Assembly: GCA_036674765.1 (NCBI GenBank)
Contig: JARVKI010000038.1
Span: 248,001-312,000, forward strand
Direction of reading: 5' to 3'
Length of the DNA: 64,000 bases
From: Seiridium cupressi
Lineage: Eukaryota > Ascomycota > Sordariomycetes > Amphisphaeriales > Sporocadaceae
Part shown: positions 35,318 to 46,679 of the stretch, piece by piece
How the letters are laid out: every line of letters begins with the position of its first letter
Position numbering within the stretch: position 1 is the first letter of the stretch
Translations under genes and position numbers: made by a program
Notes under the pieces: model-generated
The model's database searches: none
What the model saw: the letters and a program-made list of their open reading frames with translations, nothing else
Told to the model about the DNA's origin: nothing

Positions 35318-36077
35318 GATTTCAAAGTGTCCGTGCTCTGTTCCTAGAAACTCGAGTTCATGTCGCGAGGTTTTGCGAGGTGCGGCGCACCGACGCACAT
35401 CATAGGAATATTCTCAAGCTTGACTCACGAGCATGGCTTGAGTACTTGGGCAGAGTGAGTCGCTTTCTCCGCTAAATCGATATACTTCGCGAACACCAGG
35501 CTTCAGGCCATATGTCAAACCCGCCAATAGAGCCTTGGTCCCGGCGCTGGTCTCAAATTGCCGGGTCGTTGTGTGGTCAAGCGAAACGCACCCACCACTG
35601 CCGGCCAGGCTTGTCTAGTGTGTAGGCCCCCCGCTCACCATGACGACAACTAATCCCACGCCTTCGCCCATGTCTATTAGGATTGACAAGGCATTGACAA
35701 GCTGTGTCGAGATAAGGCCTGTTTCGGCTAGCTTTTGCTCCAAACAATAACATTGTCAAGATGATACAGCATTTCTCTCAACTTCGCTGGATTTAGGGTC
35801 TAACTTGGCCAGACTAAACCCGGGCGTAGGGCTTGAACAACACGAAGAGTCTAGGCTAATTAAGTGTCAACTTGTAGTTGCCGGCCAATTATAGGCAATC
35901 TATTTGCAGTCGCATGGGCCCCTGTCTCGTTAAGACTATAACTTTTGGGTTCCAGGCTCACGTGGCTTTATTGTCACCCTGCTACCCATCGGGAAACATG
36001 CCTCTAGTCAGGCTGCAATTCCACGACCCGCCATTCCCAAGATCCAATACTGCATAGCCTGGTAAAATGATTAACTT
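35318..36077. other. Intergenic region
   Basis: About 760 bases. No gene, RNA or repeat recognised. Confidence 0.4.
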
Positions 36078-36800
36078 TCAGTCTGCAAGCATGTTGCTTG
36101 TTGGGACTCGCATGGTGAACTTGTAGCCATCTTCTCGTTCAATGAACAATGCTTCACTGGTACAAACATCCAAAGCTCCATGCAATATATTGACAACAAT
36201 GGCTTTGGCTATGTAACACCGAAGCGTGCGGGAAACTGCAGGACCCTGAAGATCATTCCCGCCCACTTCTTCTGAACCGGCTTTGCGGTTCCTAACTTCC
36301 TCGAGCTTAACTTTCGACAGCAGTAATAAGCTGAGACTTTCCCGGGAAAGCAAGTAGCCAAGTCCACAAAGTGGTCTATGCCACCGGATCAGTTATCAAG
36401 ACAGAGCCTAGTAGCTTTCTCGGCCGGCACTCGCCATCTAACGTTCCGTGGTGCTATGGAGTTTCTGTTGGCGGCCGACGTCGTTAGCAGCAGCACCTGT
36501 ATTGGTCCCCAATAAGCCGGGGCGCATAGACGGCAGACGGGTGTTACTATATCTCAATAGCGTCGCACCTCCTGGTAGTATCTCGCCGAGGATCCCAACA
36601 TCACGGTCAGCCGAGTCATGCTCGCAGATCGACAACCAACCAAGCAGTCTGTGAGTAAGCCGTCCCAGAGAGCTGGTCGCGATTACGATTACCGATCAAG
36701 TTTCCTAGCCAAGTTGTTCTGAAATGCACAGCCGCATCAACCGCAGAGAGCCCGAGGCTACCAATGGGATCGCCAGCATCCTGAAGCGTACCAACCAAAG
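36078..36800 (-). pseudogene. Decayed coding relic, unknown family
   Basis: Three minus-strand frames in series have protein-like segments: SLGLSAVDAAVHFRTTWLGN (about 36798-36616), DVGILGEILPGGATLLRYSN (36635-36438) and CYIAKAIVVNILHGALDVCT (36353-36078). They are separated by frame changes and stops. They may be remains of one gene. No family can be named and the reading is tentative. Confidence 0.25.
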
Positions 36801-37860
36801 AAATGACTATCCACGGCGAACTAACTCGAATTCGCTAGGTTGGTGTCTCGCAGCGATCGAGTTGTGGTTCGAAACCACAGAACTGGGCGGCTGGATATTT
36901 AGTTGGCCTATTGAAACGCGCAAGCCTGCGAGCTAATCACTTACGACGACACTAAACAGCACTTACCCGCCTAGACTCAAATAGCCTCTAGCTCATGGCA
37001 GGGACCCGGGCTCGGAAGAAACGGTAAAAGTGAGGCCAGGCTCGTGAACGGGCACGCAACTTGCAGCTGAGCAGCTGCGACACTATGCAAGCCATAGTAA
37101 AAAATACCGCGGAGATGATGAGGATGAAAACTCCTTCTTCCCTCGCCGAAAACAATGGTCTGGACCGCCATGACTGGATTGCATACATGCATCCATGCGC
37201 GCCCGAGGACATCTGCAAGCCGGAGGGCCTGAGGACTGCGATCACCGGCCATACCATGCGGCTGCACTTAAACGGTCACGGAGGCAGTTTCCCAATGCAG
37301 CCCTAGTTACGCATGACCAATACTGTGTCGTAGAGTTGAAACCTCTCGGTGTGGGGGTTCCATCAAGCGTCGCGCATGGGTCCTCCAGGGGGTCCAGGCC
37401 AGGTGCGGGGGTCTTCGGGGCGTCGCGGGCAGGCAGTGGCAGGTAACCACGGGCTTCGTGTTGGGTGGGCGTGGGAGAGATCTCGGAGCAGATCTTCGCG
37501 CCCACGCTGGCTGAGGTCATCCCACAACCCTCGAGCGCTACTCCAAGATGGAAGCTGCCCTTGCTCATACCGTTTGATGGACATGCGATGAGCATGAGAT
37601 GCCTGCTGTCTTTGACCTCGTCTCGGTTGTTCTCGGCAGTCCAGTTCGGGATATCCTCTCTCTTATGCGCCACGTGAGCTGTTCCCCCCTCATCGTATTG
37701 CGTGTTTGCTCGGCCATTCCCGTCTCTCGTAGTCGACATACAATGCTGACTTCCGTGGTGACACTGATGACTGCAATCCTCTGATAATCTGGGGGGCCCG
37801 CCGTGTTTTGTACAACACTCTGACAACTGACGTGCTTCGTTATCTTCAGCTTGGCCAGCC
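36801..37860. other. Intergenic region
   Basis: About 1 kb. A 227-codon minus-strand frame (37242-37925) overlaps open frames on the other strand and has no protein-like composition. Nothing supported. Confidence 0.35.
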
Positions 37861-38384
37861 TTACCCCAGCTCGCTGCAGAAAGCGGCAGGTGCCACGTTT
37901 GTGATAGCGAGCGCAGAGATAACAAAGTATTGGCTAAAAATCACCTCTGAAGCATCCAAAGAGATGAGTTGTTCATCCTTATCAGATAGAACCACAAGTC
38001 CTGTTGGGATGTAAACTTCAAGCCCAGGCACTGATGATCCTTGGTGTTCTGAATGAGTAATGTCCACTTCTTGGTACTGGCATTCGGTTGTGTCCGTCAC
38101 GCCCCGAACTCTTTCGGATCGGTCTTGACGAGCCGGTCATCTAGCGGTAACCATCCGCCGCCGAAGCGCCGTTTGAACGTGCTGTTGTTATCTGCCCTCG
38201 TAGATCCAAAGGGGCACGCGACTCTCAATCGCAAGTTACAGATCTGACTCGAAACGGTAGGTTCACTCATGAGGCTCTCTTCTCCGTCGGGTAGCCACAG
38301 CCAAACGCCTCTTATCGCTTGTGCAATCACTAGCTTATCTCGCGCCATGATTGTGACATTTCTTTTGTCTAATCCCAAAGTCAA
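37861..38384 (-). pseudogene. Hypothetical protein, one frameshift
   Basis: Two adjoining frames of good composition. The first starts at ATG 38384 (or 38348) and reads ..VIAQAIRGVWLWLPDGEESL.. to ..LVKTDPKEFG. The second reads VTDTTECQYQEVDITHSEHQ.. to ..AFCSELG-stop at 37861. They meet at a run of four C (four G in sense) at about 38102-38105, where one extra base would join them into about 170 aa. Either a sequencing error, a pseudogene, or an unseen intron. No family recognised. Confidence 0.4.
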
Positions 38385-38794
38385 TTAATCCCTTAAGTAC
38401 TCGAGGGTGGCTTCTTCTGCCTTTGGTTGTTTCTCTTGTTCTGTTTGGTTTCGACCAAATACATCATTCGACCTAGAATCGACTCTGGAGAAGGCACTGC
38501 AGGGAGGACTACACATGACCGTCCGGGCATTGATACCACCCTGACATTATGTCACTTGCCTCCGACTACACCATGGCTCGCTTGGTTGATCGAATGCGGC
38601 ATAAAAGCCGCATTCAAAGAGATGGCCTTTGTTGTCGCCATTGTCGTTGATTGTCGCCTTGTCTTTCAACTCCTTTGACCATCGACAAGAGGTGGAACTG
38701 GAACAGAGTATACGAAGAGAGCCCACCATGGCGGTACACGTCACGATGGGTAACTACGTGGTAACCATGTCTGGCCGACGAAACGACGCCGAGA

Positions 38795-40751
38795 ATGCCT
38801 TATCTACCGGACGATTTCAGGACGAAACGATTCTGCCTCCAAGCTATGCTCTGGAGTCGACTGCTGTTCACGGCCCATACTCGACAGACTAGATCTGCCG
38901 TTGGACCACCTGTCAAACGTGACGGCCCTGTCAAGAGAGATGACTTTACCACCCGTACCGTCACACTTTCGATCGCGTACAAACCAACGTTGGCGCCAGG
39001 GGATGCAAACTACGAGTTGTTGGGATGTTACGGACACACTGGCATGGATGCTGCAGGGGCTCATCCCTTCGGGAAAGAAGCAGACTTCGCGTCGCCATCT
39101 TCAGTCAACACCACGAAGCTTACGGTATACGCCTGTCTCGATGGATGCATGGGGCTCAGCCCACCCAATGGCTCAGGTGATCATTTCAAATATGCAGGAG
39201 TGAAGAATGGAAGGTAAGCGGCCTTGGTGTGCTGGAAAACTAGAACTACTTTGCTGATCCGGGTCATCAGTGAATGCTTTTGTGGGCTTGAGGTAGCCTC
39301 TGGTGCAACAAAACTTGACGCGGAAAATTGTACTACCCCATGCTCGGGCGACTCGAAGGCTGCATGTGGAGGAAGTGAGAATCTTGCCGTCTATAAATAC
39401 ATCCCCGATTCAAAGAAAGGGGGTAGCGTCAGAGACGTCGTCCGCGACCTCGACAACTACCCACAATGGTAACCAGCTCATTGACAGCACACTCCCACCA
39501 ACAGTTTCGACAACATCACTACCCGACCAGAAAACCCCTGCTTCTACCGTCGCTATAGCTGCTGTGACCGGCTCACTTTCTGGCGCCGTGCTCTTAGCTG
39601 GGATCTTGTTCTTCTTCAGTCGATGGCAAAGAGAGAATAAGAATATACAAGATGCCCACGTCAACGCCATGCTGTCCAAGCATGAACACAACACCGAGCC
39701 CAAGGGAAAGCCACCACTGGGTATCCTAGCTACCAATGCAAACGTTCATGACGACATCCATCTAACAATCCAGGGAGGCCTTGTCCCAACGACGCCCGCA
39801 CTAGAAAGGGGACCCAAGCGGATGACCAACTTCCCGAATACGCCGATTCAGGGTGGCGGACAGACTGAGAATAGGGATAGCTTGTATACCAACCTGATGG
39901 ACGAGGTGCGTGGCCCGCCCAAAACCAGATCCGAAGGCAACAGCTCATCAGTCCAGTGGCGCACGGTCGACCACAGCGGCGGCGCGGTTCCACCATCACC
40001 GCGCGTTGCGAGCCCACCACCCTCGGCAGGTGTCCAGGGACTAGGCGACCGAGCATGGCATCGAAGACGCCTCTCGACTCCATTCACTCCGCCCAACGTA
40101 CCGCTGCCACCAGATCCGCCGCCGATGTTGAATAGAGGTGCTGGCCGAGGCCGAGGACGAGGACAAGGACAAGGTGGAGGAATACCAAGTCGACCGCCCC
40201 GGCGTGGCAGCGTGGCTACCTTTGAAGCGGGAGGCAACACACCTATTCAGAGCCCCTCAGCAACGAGCTTCTCGACCAAGAGCACCGAGGGTGTGAAGCC
40301 AGTTGCGCCGTTGAAACTGCGCAGACTCGGGGCCGAATCTTCGCTGAATATACAGACAAGCACAACGCCAGCGAAGCCCAGTTCTATTGGGCGGAATTTG
40401 ACCGGCAATCGGGGTCAAATCAGCGCAGCGGAGGAGAGGCAGCCGGCAGTTCCGTTTTTACCACCCGTCAGGAGGGCCGATACGTTGAACTTCGACAGTC
40501 CGGTCTTGCCGCCGCTGGAACCTGGCGAAAGGTTCAACTTCGATTCGAGGGCGTGGAAGGATTTGCCGAATACACCAGTTGAAGTAAGGACGGCTCCTCA
40601 AGCTCCACTCGGGAGGCCGCAAGAGAACAAGGCGTCGAAGACGGAAGCCAGGAGGGAGGTCAATGAGGATGGAGTCAGTCCCGCGTCGACGACCACTGTC
40701 GGGACGAGTATTTTGGATAGTCCGACAATACTGGATTGGGCTGCGAGATGA
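38795..40751 (+). CDS. WSC-domain single-pass membrane protein
   Basis: Model: exons 38795-39213, 39271-39422 and 39505-40751; 605 aa. The first intron (GTAAGC...ATCAG) rejoins the WSC domain between NGS and ECFCGLEVASG. The WSC domain (LLGCYGHTGMD through CSGDSKAACGG) carries the usual cysteines and binds carbohydrate in cell-wall sensors. A Ser/Thr-rich stretch, one transmembrane helix (STVAIAAVTGSLSGAVLLAG) and a long Pro/Arg/Gly-rich cytoplasmic tail follow. KR sites before the domain may be Kex2 processing sites. The start is uncertain and no strong signal peptide is seen, so an upstream exon may be missing. The second intron has a weak GTAGCG donor; removing one G from the G5 run at 39419-39423 would also join the frames. 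Confidence 0.75.
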
Positions 40752-41931
40752 CCCGGGAGTACGAAAGTCTTTGGAGATGAGTCCGGATGGCAGCCAGGTT
40801 GGTGGAATTTGTGGCTGGTTAGTTCGTGGTACATATTATGAGCTTGATAGCATTGATACCCAGGAGTTATGATAATGATATTCTGATCATGGAGTCACGC
40901 TATTGATCCTCTGCTGCCTCGATGTCATGGGAATGCGTGTTGTTTTTACTGATTTCAAGATTGAGCCAACACGAAATATTTCATAGTAGAGATAAATCGG
41001 CTTCTTCTCATCATGATTCGTGACATGGCACTCACGGCGTTTAGTCTGGTACATTTGAGCGGTTTGACCGCTACGGTTTCATTCTGAAAGCCTTGGAGAT
41101 GTATATACATGGCTAAGTATCATAGGATAGCTACGCCATCACTTTCGTTGCATCACTATCATCCTTTCATACTCGAAATGAATCCAGTTGTAGCATGGTT
41201 TGATATGATATCAGTTCTGAAATCGTCTTTCGTTTTCATACCAGGCTGATGACACAATACATGACATGGCCTCGGGTACTCCTTTATTTGTGGGAGTGGC
41301 ACAAGCGAACTACTGTTTCTCACAGGATCCATATATACGAAGGGCTGCCTGGTATTTCGGGCATATTAGCAACATATACAGCAAGTATCTACGGGTAACG
41401 ACTCGGTGACATTGAATGGCAAGGAGTGAAATACGCCAATATACATCTTTTACTCATAAGGCATTGGCTGGTCATTAGCACATACGCGATCGTGAATGGT
41501 AAGTCTCGTTCCTCTATGATTACATGCCATCGTAGTCAGTCTCGTGGATATAGCTCCCGTCACCGGTCTCTCGATTGGCCTTCTCCAAAGATGTATTGAA
41601 ACCAAATTCGTCCAAACAGCTGGAAGAGTTCCGTCACAACAATCTATATCTCCACTCCGATGGTGATTGCAGAGCAGACTGACTCCTCAAGTTTTCTAGA
41701 GGACACCCCAATCGGTTCACGATACTAAAAGCGACTGGGTAGCTCTAACACTAGGCTACTGTGGACAAGACGACATGGGCAGTTCTATGGAATCATATTT
41801 GGTTTCTCATAGCTGGGGCTCGAACGGGTAATTGGGCCCATGTAATTTGCGGGAGAAGCGTCATTCCAACAGATCAGCCATGTCCAAACGTTATTTTCAT
41901 GCTTGTCGTAAGCTTAGAGTGGAATAGTATC
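40752..41931. other. Intergenic region
   Basis: About 1.2 kb, AT-richer than its surroundings. No coding or RNA signal recognised. Confidence 0.45.
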
Positions 41932-42067
41932 CTATAGTTTCTTGGTCGGACTATCCGCTTTCCCTGCTTGTATGCGAGCTTCGCCTTCCTCCAATTCCTC
42001 TCGAATCTCCTCCCTTGCTGGAATCCGAGGCTTCAACTTTGCCTTTGTCTTCTTCTTGGTACCTAGC
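41932..42067 (-). CDS. C-terminal exon of a small basic protein
   Basis: Minus-strand frame ending in TAG at 41932-41934. It encodes a lysine/glutamate-rich tail (GTKKKTKAKLKPRIPAREEI, then REELEEGEARIQAGKADSPT) that reads as real coding sequence. A CCAG acceptor at 42068-42069 can open the exon; the same frame is open a little further up and a TAG lies before that, so at least one intron is needed. The upstream exon is not placed. No family recognised. Confidence 0.45.
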
Positions 42068-43976
42068 CTGGCCGGGTAGGGCGACCTTAGCTAGCGAGCG
42101 CCCGATATTATCGGTTCCCTTTTACCGCCCTTTGCAACTTGACAGCAACATATTAAAACATGAGCTACAAGAGCACCTCTCCCATACATCGATGATAGAG
42201 CATAACTACCTTCTAGATTGTAAACGGAACACAGGGAAAAGAGTGGACTTGAACCGATCGCAAAAAAGAAAGTATACGATCACAGGAGGAATCGAACCAC
42301 CCTGCCAAGCCAAGACGGCAGTTTTATTTGGTTGGCAACTACCAGTTTGACCAATTCGGAAATCATCTCGTTGATATAGTTACAGTCTCTTGTTGGGGAT
42401 GATGATCAGTGTCGCTCGTCGCTCGTCGCTCGTTAGTCCGTCTTGCTCTGCGCGTCTCGAATATCCACTTTTATGCCGGGTGACTCACGCGGCGGCCAAC
42501 CAGTCCCATATCCAAGGGTCAGCAAGCTCGAGCCTAAAGTGTAGCTGGAGATACGTGGAAATACACGACGCATTAATAAGACATAATGTCGGGTCAGATT
42601 ATCCCGCCGGACGTTGAAGCTCATGGGGGCGAACCTTTGACGACCATGTCGCCTACGGGAAAGATCATCCGTCCTGAGACCTGAGATCGTTTACAGCGTG
42701 CGATAAAAAAAGTAGTGGCAACTGTTGCTTGGCATTTGGCCTTGACTAGAGATCAGATTCGAAGAGATAGCTGATAGACTTGTAAGCTCGATAATATGCT
42801 TCAATAACAATGAAAAAGAAAGAGAAAATTCTTAATATTGAACATTTCAGACAAGCGGACGAGTCTTATGCAATTCAGTCAGTATACTGAAAGGTCGTCG
42901 CAGGGACAGAAACTCTATCTGTTTCGAAGGAGGCGCCGAAGCTGGCGGAACGGTAATATCTCCAAACCTTGTTCACACGCCAATATGGGAGTTATTTCAA
43001 TACAGCGATGAATCCTTTGTGTGAAACGATCCTCAGAGCAGGGAATATTTTGGAGCTCAGAGCGGCGGCGATGCTAATCCCAAAGGGCAGCGGGTAGCAC
43101 AGCTGACTATATTGTTAGCCACATCAATGAGTTTGTGCATTTACCACATTGGACAGGCGTTGTACCAAGCCTGGACAGTGCGAGATTCATGTGGAAGAGG
43201 TGAGAGCAGTCACTTTCCAACTTCTGGATCTCACTCCAGCCCAGATCACTTCCTTCATGCTAGGCAGGATGGTAGCGAATCTGACTGGCGGTCATGTCTG
43301 AGTAGAGCTTCTTTCAAGACGAGGCGGATGATTGACACCAAAAAAATATCGGGAAGGACTGCAGAAGTGAAGAAGTATTTTCTTTATTCAAGTGGCGGCT
43401 GGAACTTGGACCGCATGAATACCCAGCAGTATAAACATCCAACATAGCAAGGTATGTGTATAGTGGCCGGTACAGTAACATCGCCATGGCCACCTCTGGC
43501 TACCCACTTCGAAAGAGAGATCGTGCGGACTTGTTTCTTGAAAGTCACTTCTAATCGGACTGTTCGGATTTTTAAGATTAGATGAAGAGGACAACTGGTT
43601 GCCCCTGCTCATGTTACTCATTCACTCATCACGACTTGGCCAAAGAGGACAAATACCAGAGACATATTTCTATTCCCTGGCTGTTTTGCCGCCGCCATGC
43701 CAGACGGTTATCTGCAATGTACAGACGGATGCTGGAAAGATGTGAATGACCAAAGCCTAAAAGACACGAATGACTCCATAGAAAGCATCCATCCCTTTCC
43801 GTGTTTCATGAACCTTTCATTCCCAAACGTAAACAGGCCAGATGTAATGGTCAGTCATATGAACTGAGGTGGACGCTCAGGGCGAGAGGCCGTGGGGACT
43901 CAAGCCCGTCCATCGCCTTCCATTCCCCTACACATGGCATCGGCTGCCCTCCTCGAAACCGCTCAGAACGATACGC
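42068..43976. other. Intergenic region
   Basis: About 1.9 kb. It contains three tandem copies of CGCTCGT (42413-42433) and a tRNA-like but non-folding stretch on the minus strand near 42281-42367. Open frames are short. No supported gene apart from a possible upstream exon of the basic protein. Confidence 0.4.
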
Positions 43977-44647
43977 TTAAGAGCCGGGGTTGGGGTTCAT
44001 CTGTTAATTTGTCAATGAATTATCTCGACGAAGCATGCCGCTAAAAAGTACCTTTCTCTTGCCACCGGTGAGGGTGACGTTGACAAAACGGCGGGTGTAT
44101 ACGAGTCTCTTCTTGGCACGGCCCTTGGGGGTCTTGGCCTTCTCTTGGGGTTCGACTGCAGCACACAGCGTTAGTTCCGCTCATATCCAGAGTGCTCGTG
44201 CCAGTTGTCCGCGCTCCTGCTATAGTTGAGACGGCTTGGAAGCGAGGCCCATAGCTCACTGGAGCCTGAGTATCCGGTATCGCTGAGATGGCACTGAGTC
44301 GCCTAGAAGACACGAAATGATGCTGTTGAAGCAGCCCGTTGAAGAGTCGCTTTGTTTTATGTCGCTGGTGTGGCGAATCCCAATTCGAATATGGATTCCA
44401 TTTGAAGATTCCGTCCGGGGGCCGTTCAGCCGACTTTCAACTGCGTTCGACAGGGCATCCGCATCTCTAGTCGACGATACCGAATACTCGTGGGCTTGAT
44501 GTTTCGAGGAGGCGAGTTTTACGAACCTTTGGGAGTCTGCGACTTGACCTTACCCGCACGAGCGAGCGAACCGTGACTGCAGTAATCCGTTAGCTACCAG
44601 GCCGTAGGTTCGATGAGAGGCGAGGGCAATGCGTACACTTTACCCAT
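43977..44647 (-). CDS. RPS30: 40S ribosomal protein S30 (eS30)
   Basis: Four exons: 44647-44637 (11 nt), 44576-44527, 44155-44052 and 44000-43977 (24 nt); 62 aa. The product reads [20 protein letters not shown], then [20 protein letters not shown], then [20 protein letters not shown] and GS, the fungal S30 sequence over its full length. S30 is a basic protein of the small ribosomal subunit. As in other fungi there is no ubiquitin-like fusion. All introns are GT-AG, and the first has GCTAAC. Intron 2 is long (371 nt); I looked for snoRNA boxes in it and found no convincing C/D pair. The 11-nt first exon means ATG GGT AAA GT is split from the rest, typical of ribosomal protein genes with an intron right after the start. 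Confidence 0.96.
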
Positions 44648-45428
44648 ATTGATGGATGTGTGTTGACTTGTCGATGAACGATGGTCGATGAGGTGGTTGT
44701 TGCGAAGGAGAAGTTGTCGCAAGGTCGGGGTTGGCGGATGATGACTGGAGTGGGATTCGCTACAGGTGATTTTTGACGTGGGCAAAGGCAAATGTGGAAT
44801 TGTGGGAGTGGAGTCAGAGTTTGATGTCTAGTCTTGGCGCAAGTTTCCGTCTAAGTGAATAAATTGGTGAAGCTATTCTTGTAGTGGGCCTCAGACAGCT
44901 CTCAAAAATTGCCACTCGCCCGACAGCCGACATTAGCATAACATTGCTGAGCTCCAGGAACCAGTTCAGCACTTCAGGGTTGGGCGAATGCTGCTACTAT
45001 TCTGCAAAATGGCCTGCGATATGCTCAAGCCCTCGCAGGTAAGGCTCTCTGTAGCTGGGCATACTCTCACAGGCTCGTTTCCCGGTGGCTCAGGTCTCGT
45101 GACTTCCTAAAGAATGTCGCAATCATGGATTTTGAGCCGGAAGGTTCCGTTCCACTCGGCGCTAAGCTGTTTTTAGCCACGCAGTCGTCTCATGATGCAG
45201 GCCAAACGCCGGCCGAGGACGGATCTGATAAACATCCTCGGGCCATCAATTGGATCTGATAAACAACTTCAACCCTATTGTTCTGGGCCATTTACTACAT
45301 CTGTCATCAAGTTGTGGTCTGTTTCTAGGGACTTCTAACCTGCTCCTGTGCAAGAGGGGTAATCCCGCATCGTTTGTTGAAACACTGATCTGTGACCTCG
45401 GACCATTTGATACCCACATACCGCCAAC
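44648..45428. promoter_or_regulatory. Divergent promoter region, RPS30 / CREG-like gene
   Basis: 780 bases between two divergent start codons. No coding signal. No named element identified. Confidence 0.45.
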
Positions 45429-46292
45429 ATGAAGCTCTCACAGGCACTCCCGCTCGCCGCATTCGTCGGCATCGGTTTGGCTGAGCCTATGGGCGAACCT
45501 CAATACGTATTTTCCATGCCGGAAGAAGCTTCCGCTTCTCTTTACAAGATCCCGACACCATACGAATCTGCAGTTCAAGGCCGCAGGATTCTGGCGTTAA
45601 CGCCTAATGGCGTCCTCTCTACCGTCTTCCCGGAGTCGTCCAAATCAACCGTGAACTCTAATGAGGACGGGGTCTCGACTCAGGAGAATCGCCCCGCCGG
45701 TCTAGGCGGCCTGCCCGTCGGCCTGATGGACTACATAGCCGACTGTGAAGAGGACGGCAACCCCACGATCCTGGCCATCGGTATCGCAACTTCTTTCAAG
45801 AATGTTGCCGCCGGTTCGAACATCAGCTTAGCCATTCAATGGACGCCCCCCTATCCGCCAGCTAAGCGCATCAGATCTGCGGATTGCGGTATCGTGGACC
45901 GGTTCCTTAACAAATGCCAACCGGACAGTGACGACGACGATTCGGAGAGCAAGGAGCCGGTCCCATACTCCGCTGCCAACCTCCCGCGCTTCTCCATCAT
46001 CGGATACTTAGAGAAGCTTCCAGTAACGGCCAGCCTGTCATCCTGCTTCGTCAAAGCGCACCCGGATGCCAAGTACTGGCTGCCCGGAAACAGGATCCAC
46101 GAGGCCGAGTTCGTGCGATTGGTAGTGCAACAGATTTACTGGATCGGCGGATTTGGAGACCGTGCGTACATTGGCTGGCTGAATCCTGAGGATTGGAAGA
46201 ACATCACAAGGGAAGAGTGGGAAAGCGTCAAGCTTCCGGGAGAGAAGAAGGGCTGGAAGGAATGGAGTATGGATTCCTGGCAGGAACTATAA
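45429..46292 (+). CDS. Secreted CREG-like FMN-binding split-barrel protein
   Basis: Single exon, 287 aa. A signal peptide (MKLSQALPLAAFVGIGLAEP) precedes the domain. The body matches the fungal pyridoxamine-phosphate-oxidase-like/CREG family: IPTPYESAVQGRRILALTPN, GVLSTVFPESS, GGLPVGLMDYIADCEEDGNP, SLAIQWTPPYPPAKRI, FVKAHPDAKYWLPGNRIHEA and LVVQQIYWIGGFGDRAYIGW. CREG proteins have the PNPOx fold but usually lack oxidase activity; in animals CREG is a secreted, lysosomal glycoprotein. The role in fungi is not settled. An acidic insert (DSDDDDSESKE) is present between strands. The frame is complete and intact. Confidence 0.9.
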   Translation: MKLSQALPLAAFVGIGLAEPMGEPQYVFSMPEEASASLYKIPTPYESAVQGRRILALTPNGVLSTVFPESSKSTVNSNEDGVSTQENRPAGLGGLPVGLMDYIADCEEDGNPTILAIGIATSFKNVAAGSNISLAIQWTPPYPPAKRIRSADCGIVDRFLNKCQPDSDDDDSESKEPVPYSAANLPRFSIIGYLEKLPVTASLSSCFVKAHPDAKYWLPGNRIHEAEFVRLVVQQIYWIGGFGDRAYIGWLNPEDWKNITREEWESVKLPGEKKGWKEWSMDSWQEL

Positions 46293-46679
46293 GTCTCTGG
46301 AGGCATGGTAGCATGGTAAGGCATCTGTTGGGTAGCGGAGTTCGCTACATGATACGGTACCGTATTGACTAGAGCTGGACAGAATGTATATCTGTATTTA
46401 CATTTTGATTTCGCATTAGGATAATAAAACTTGTGCTTTGCACCTTCTCTCAAAGATGCCTCAATGACTTGAAATCAATGAACATTTTCGGTCGCATCTT
46501 TCATTTTCCAACGACTTGCTATGGAACCCAATCCTGGACATTGCTTTTTATATCTGTCGTAGACTCCAATCATCCAGTACAGCACAGAGCTTGCAATGCA
46601 CAGTACGCAGGCAATCTATGCTATAGCTTATATATGAAACTAACAAACTCAGATCCTTGGGATTCTATAGTGTTACCGT
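46293..46679. other. Intergenic region
   Basis: About 390 bases between the CREG-like gene and an ABC transporter relic. Nothing recognised. Confidence 0.45.

Noticed and set aside
37242..37925. 227-codon minus-strand ORF
   Set aside because: Low-quality composition (His, Cys, Ser, Pro rich) with overlapping open frames on the other strand; no motif.
42015..42350. 111-codon plus-strand ORF
   Set aside because: It is antisense to the basic-protein exon, which has clearly better coding character.
42281..42367. tRNA-like stretch on the minus strand with box-A-like TGGTCAAACTGG and box-B-like GGTTCGATTCC, followed by a T6 run
   Set aside because: The acceptor ends pair at only about five of seven positions, the D stem does not form, the T stem has a mismatch, and no anticodon loop with T33 can be placed. 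Could be a decayed tRNA, not supported as a gene.
44156..44526. Possible snoRNA in RPS30 intron 2
   Set aside because: No paired C box (RTGATGA) and D box (CTGA) at suitable spacing with a closing stem could be found.
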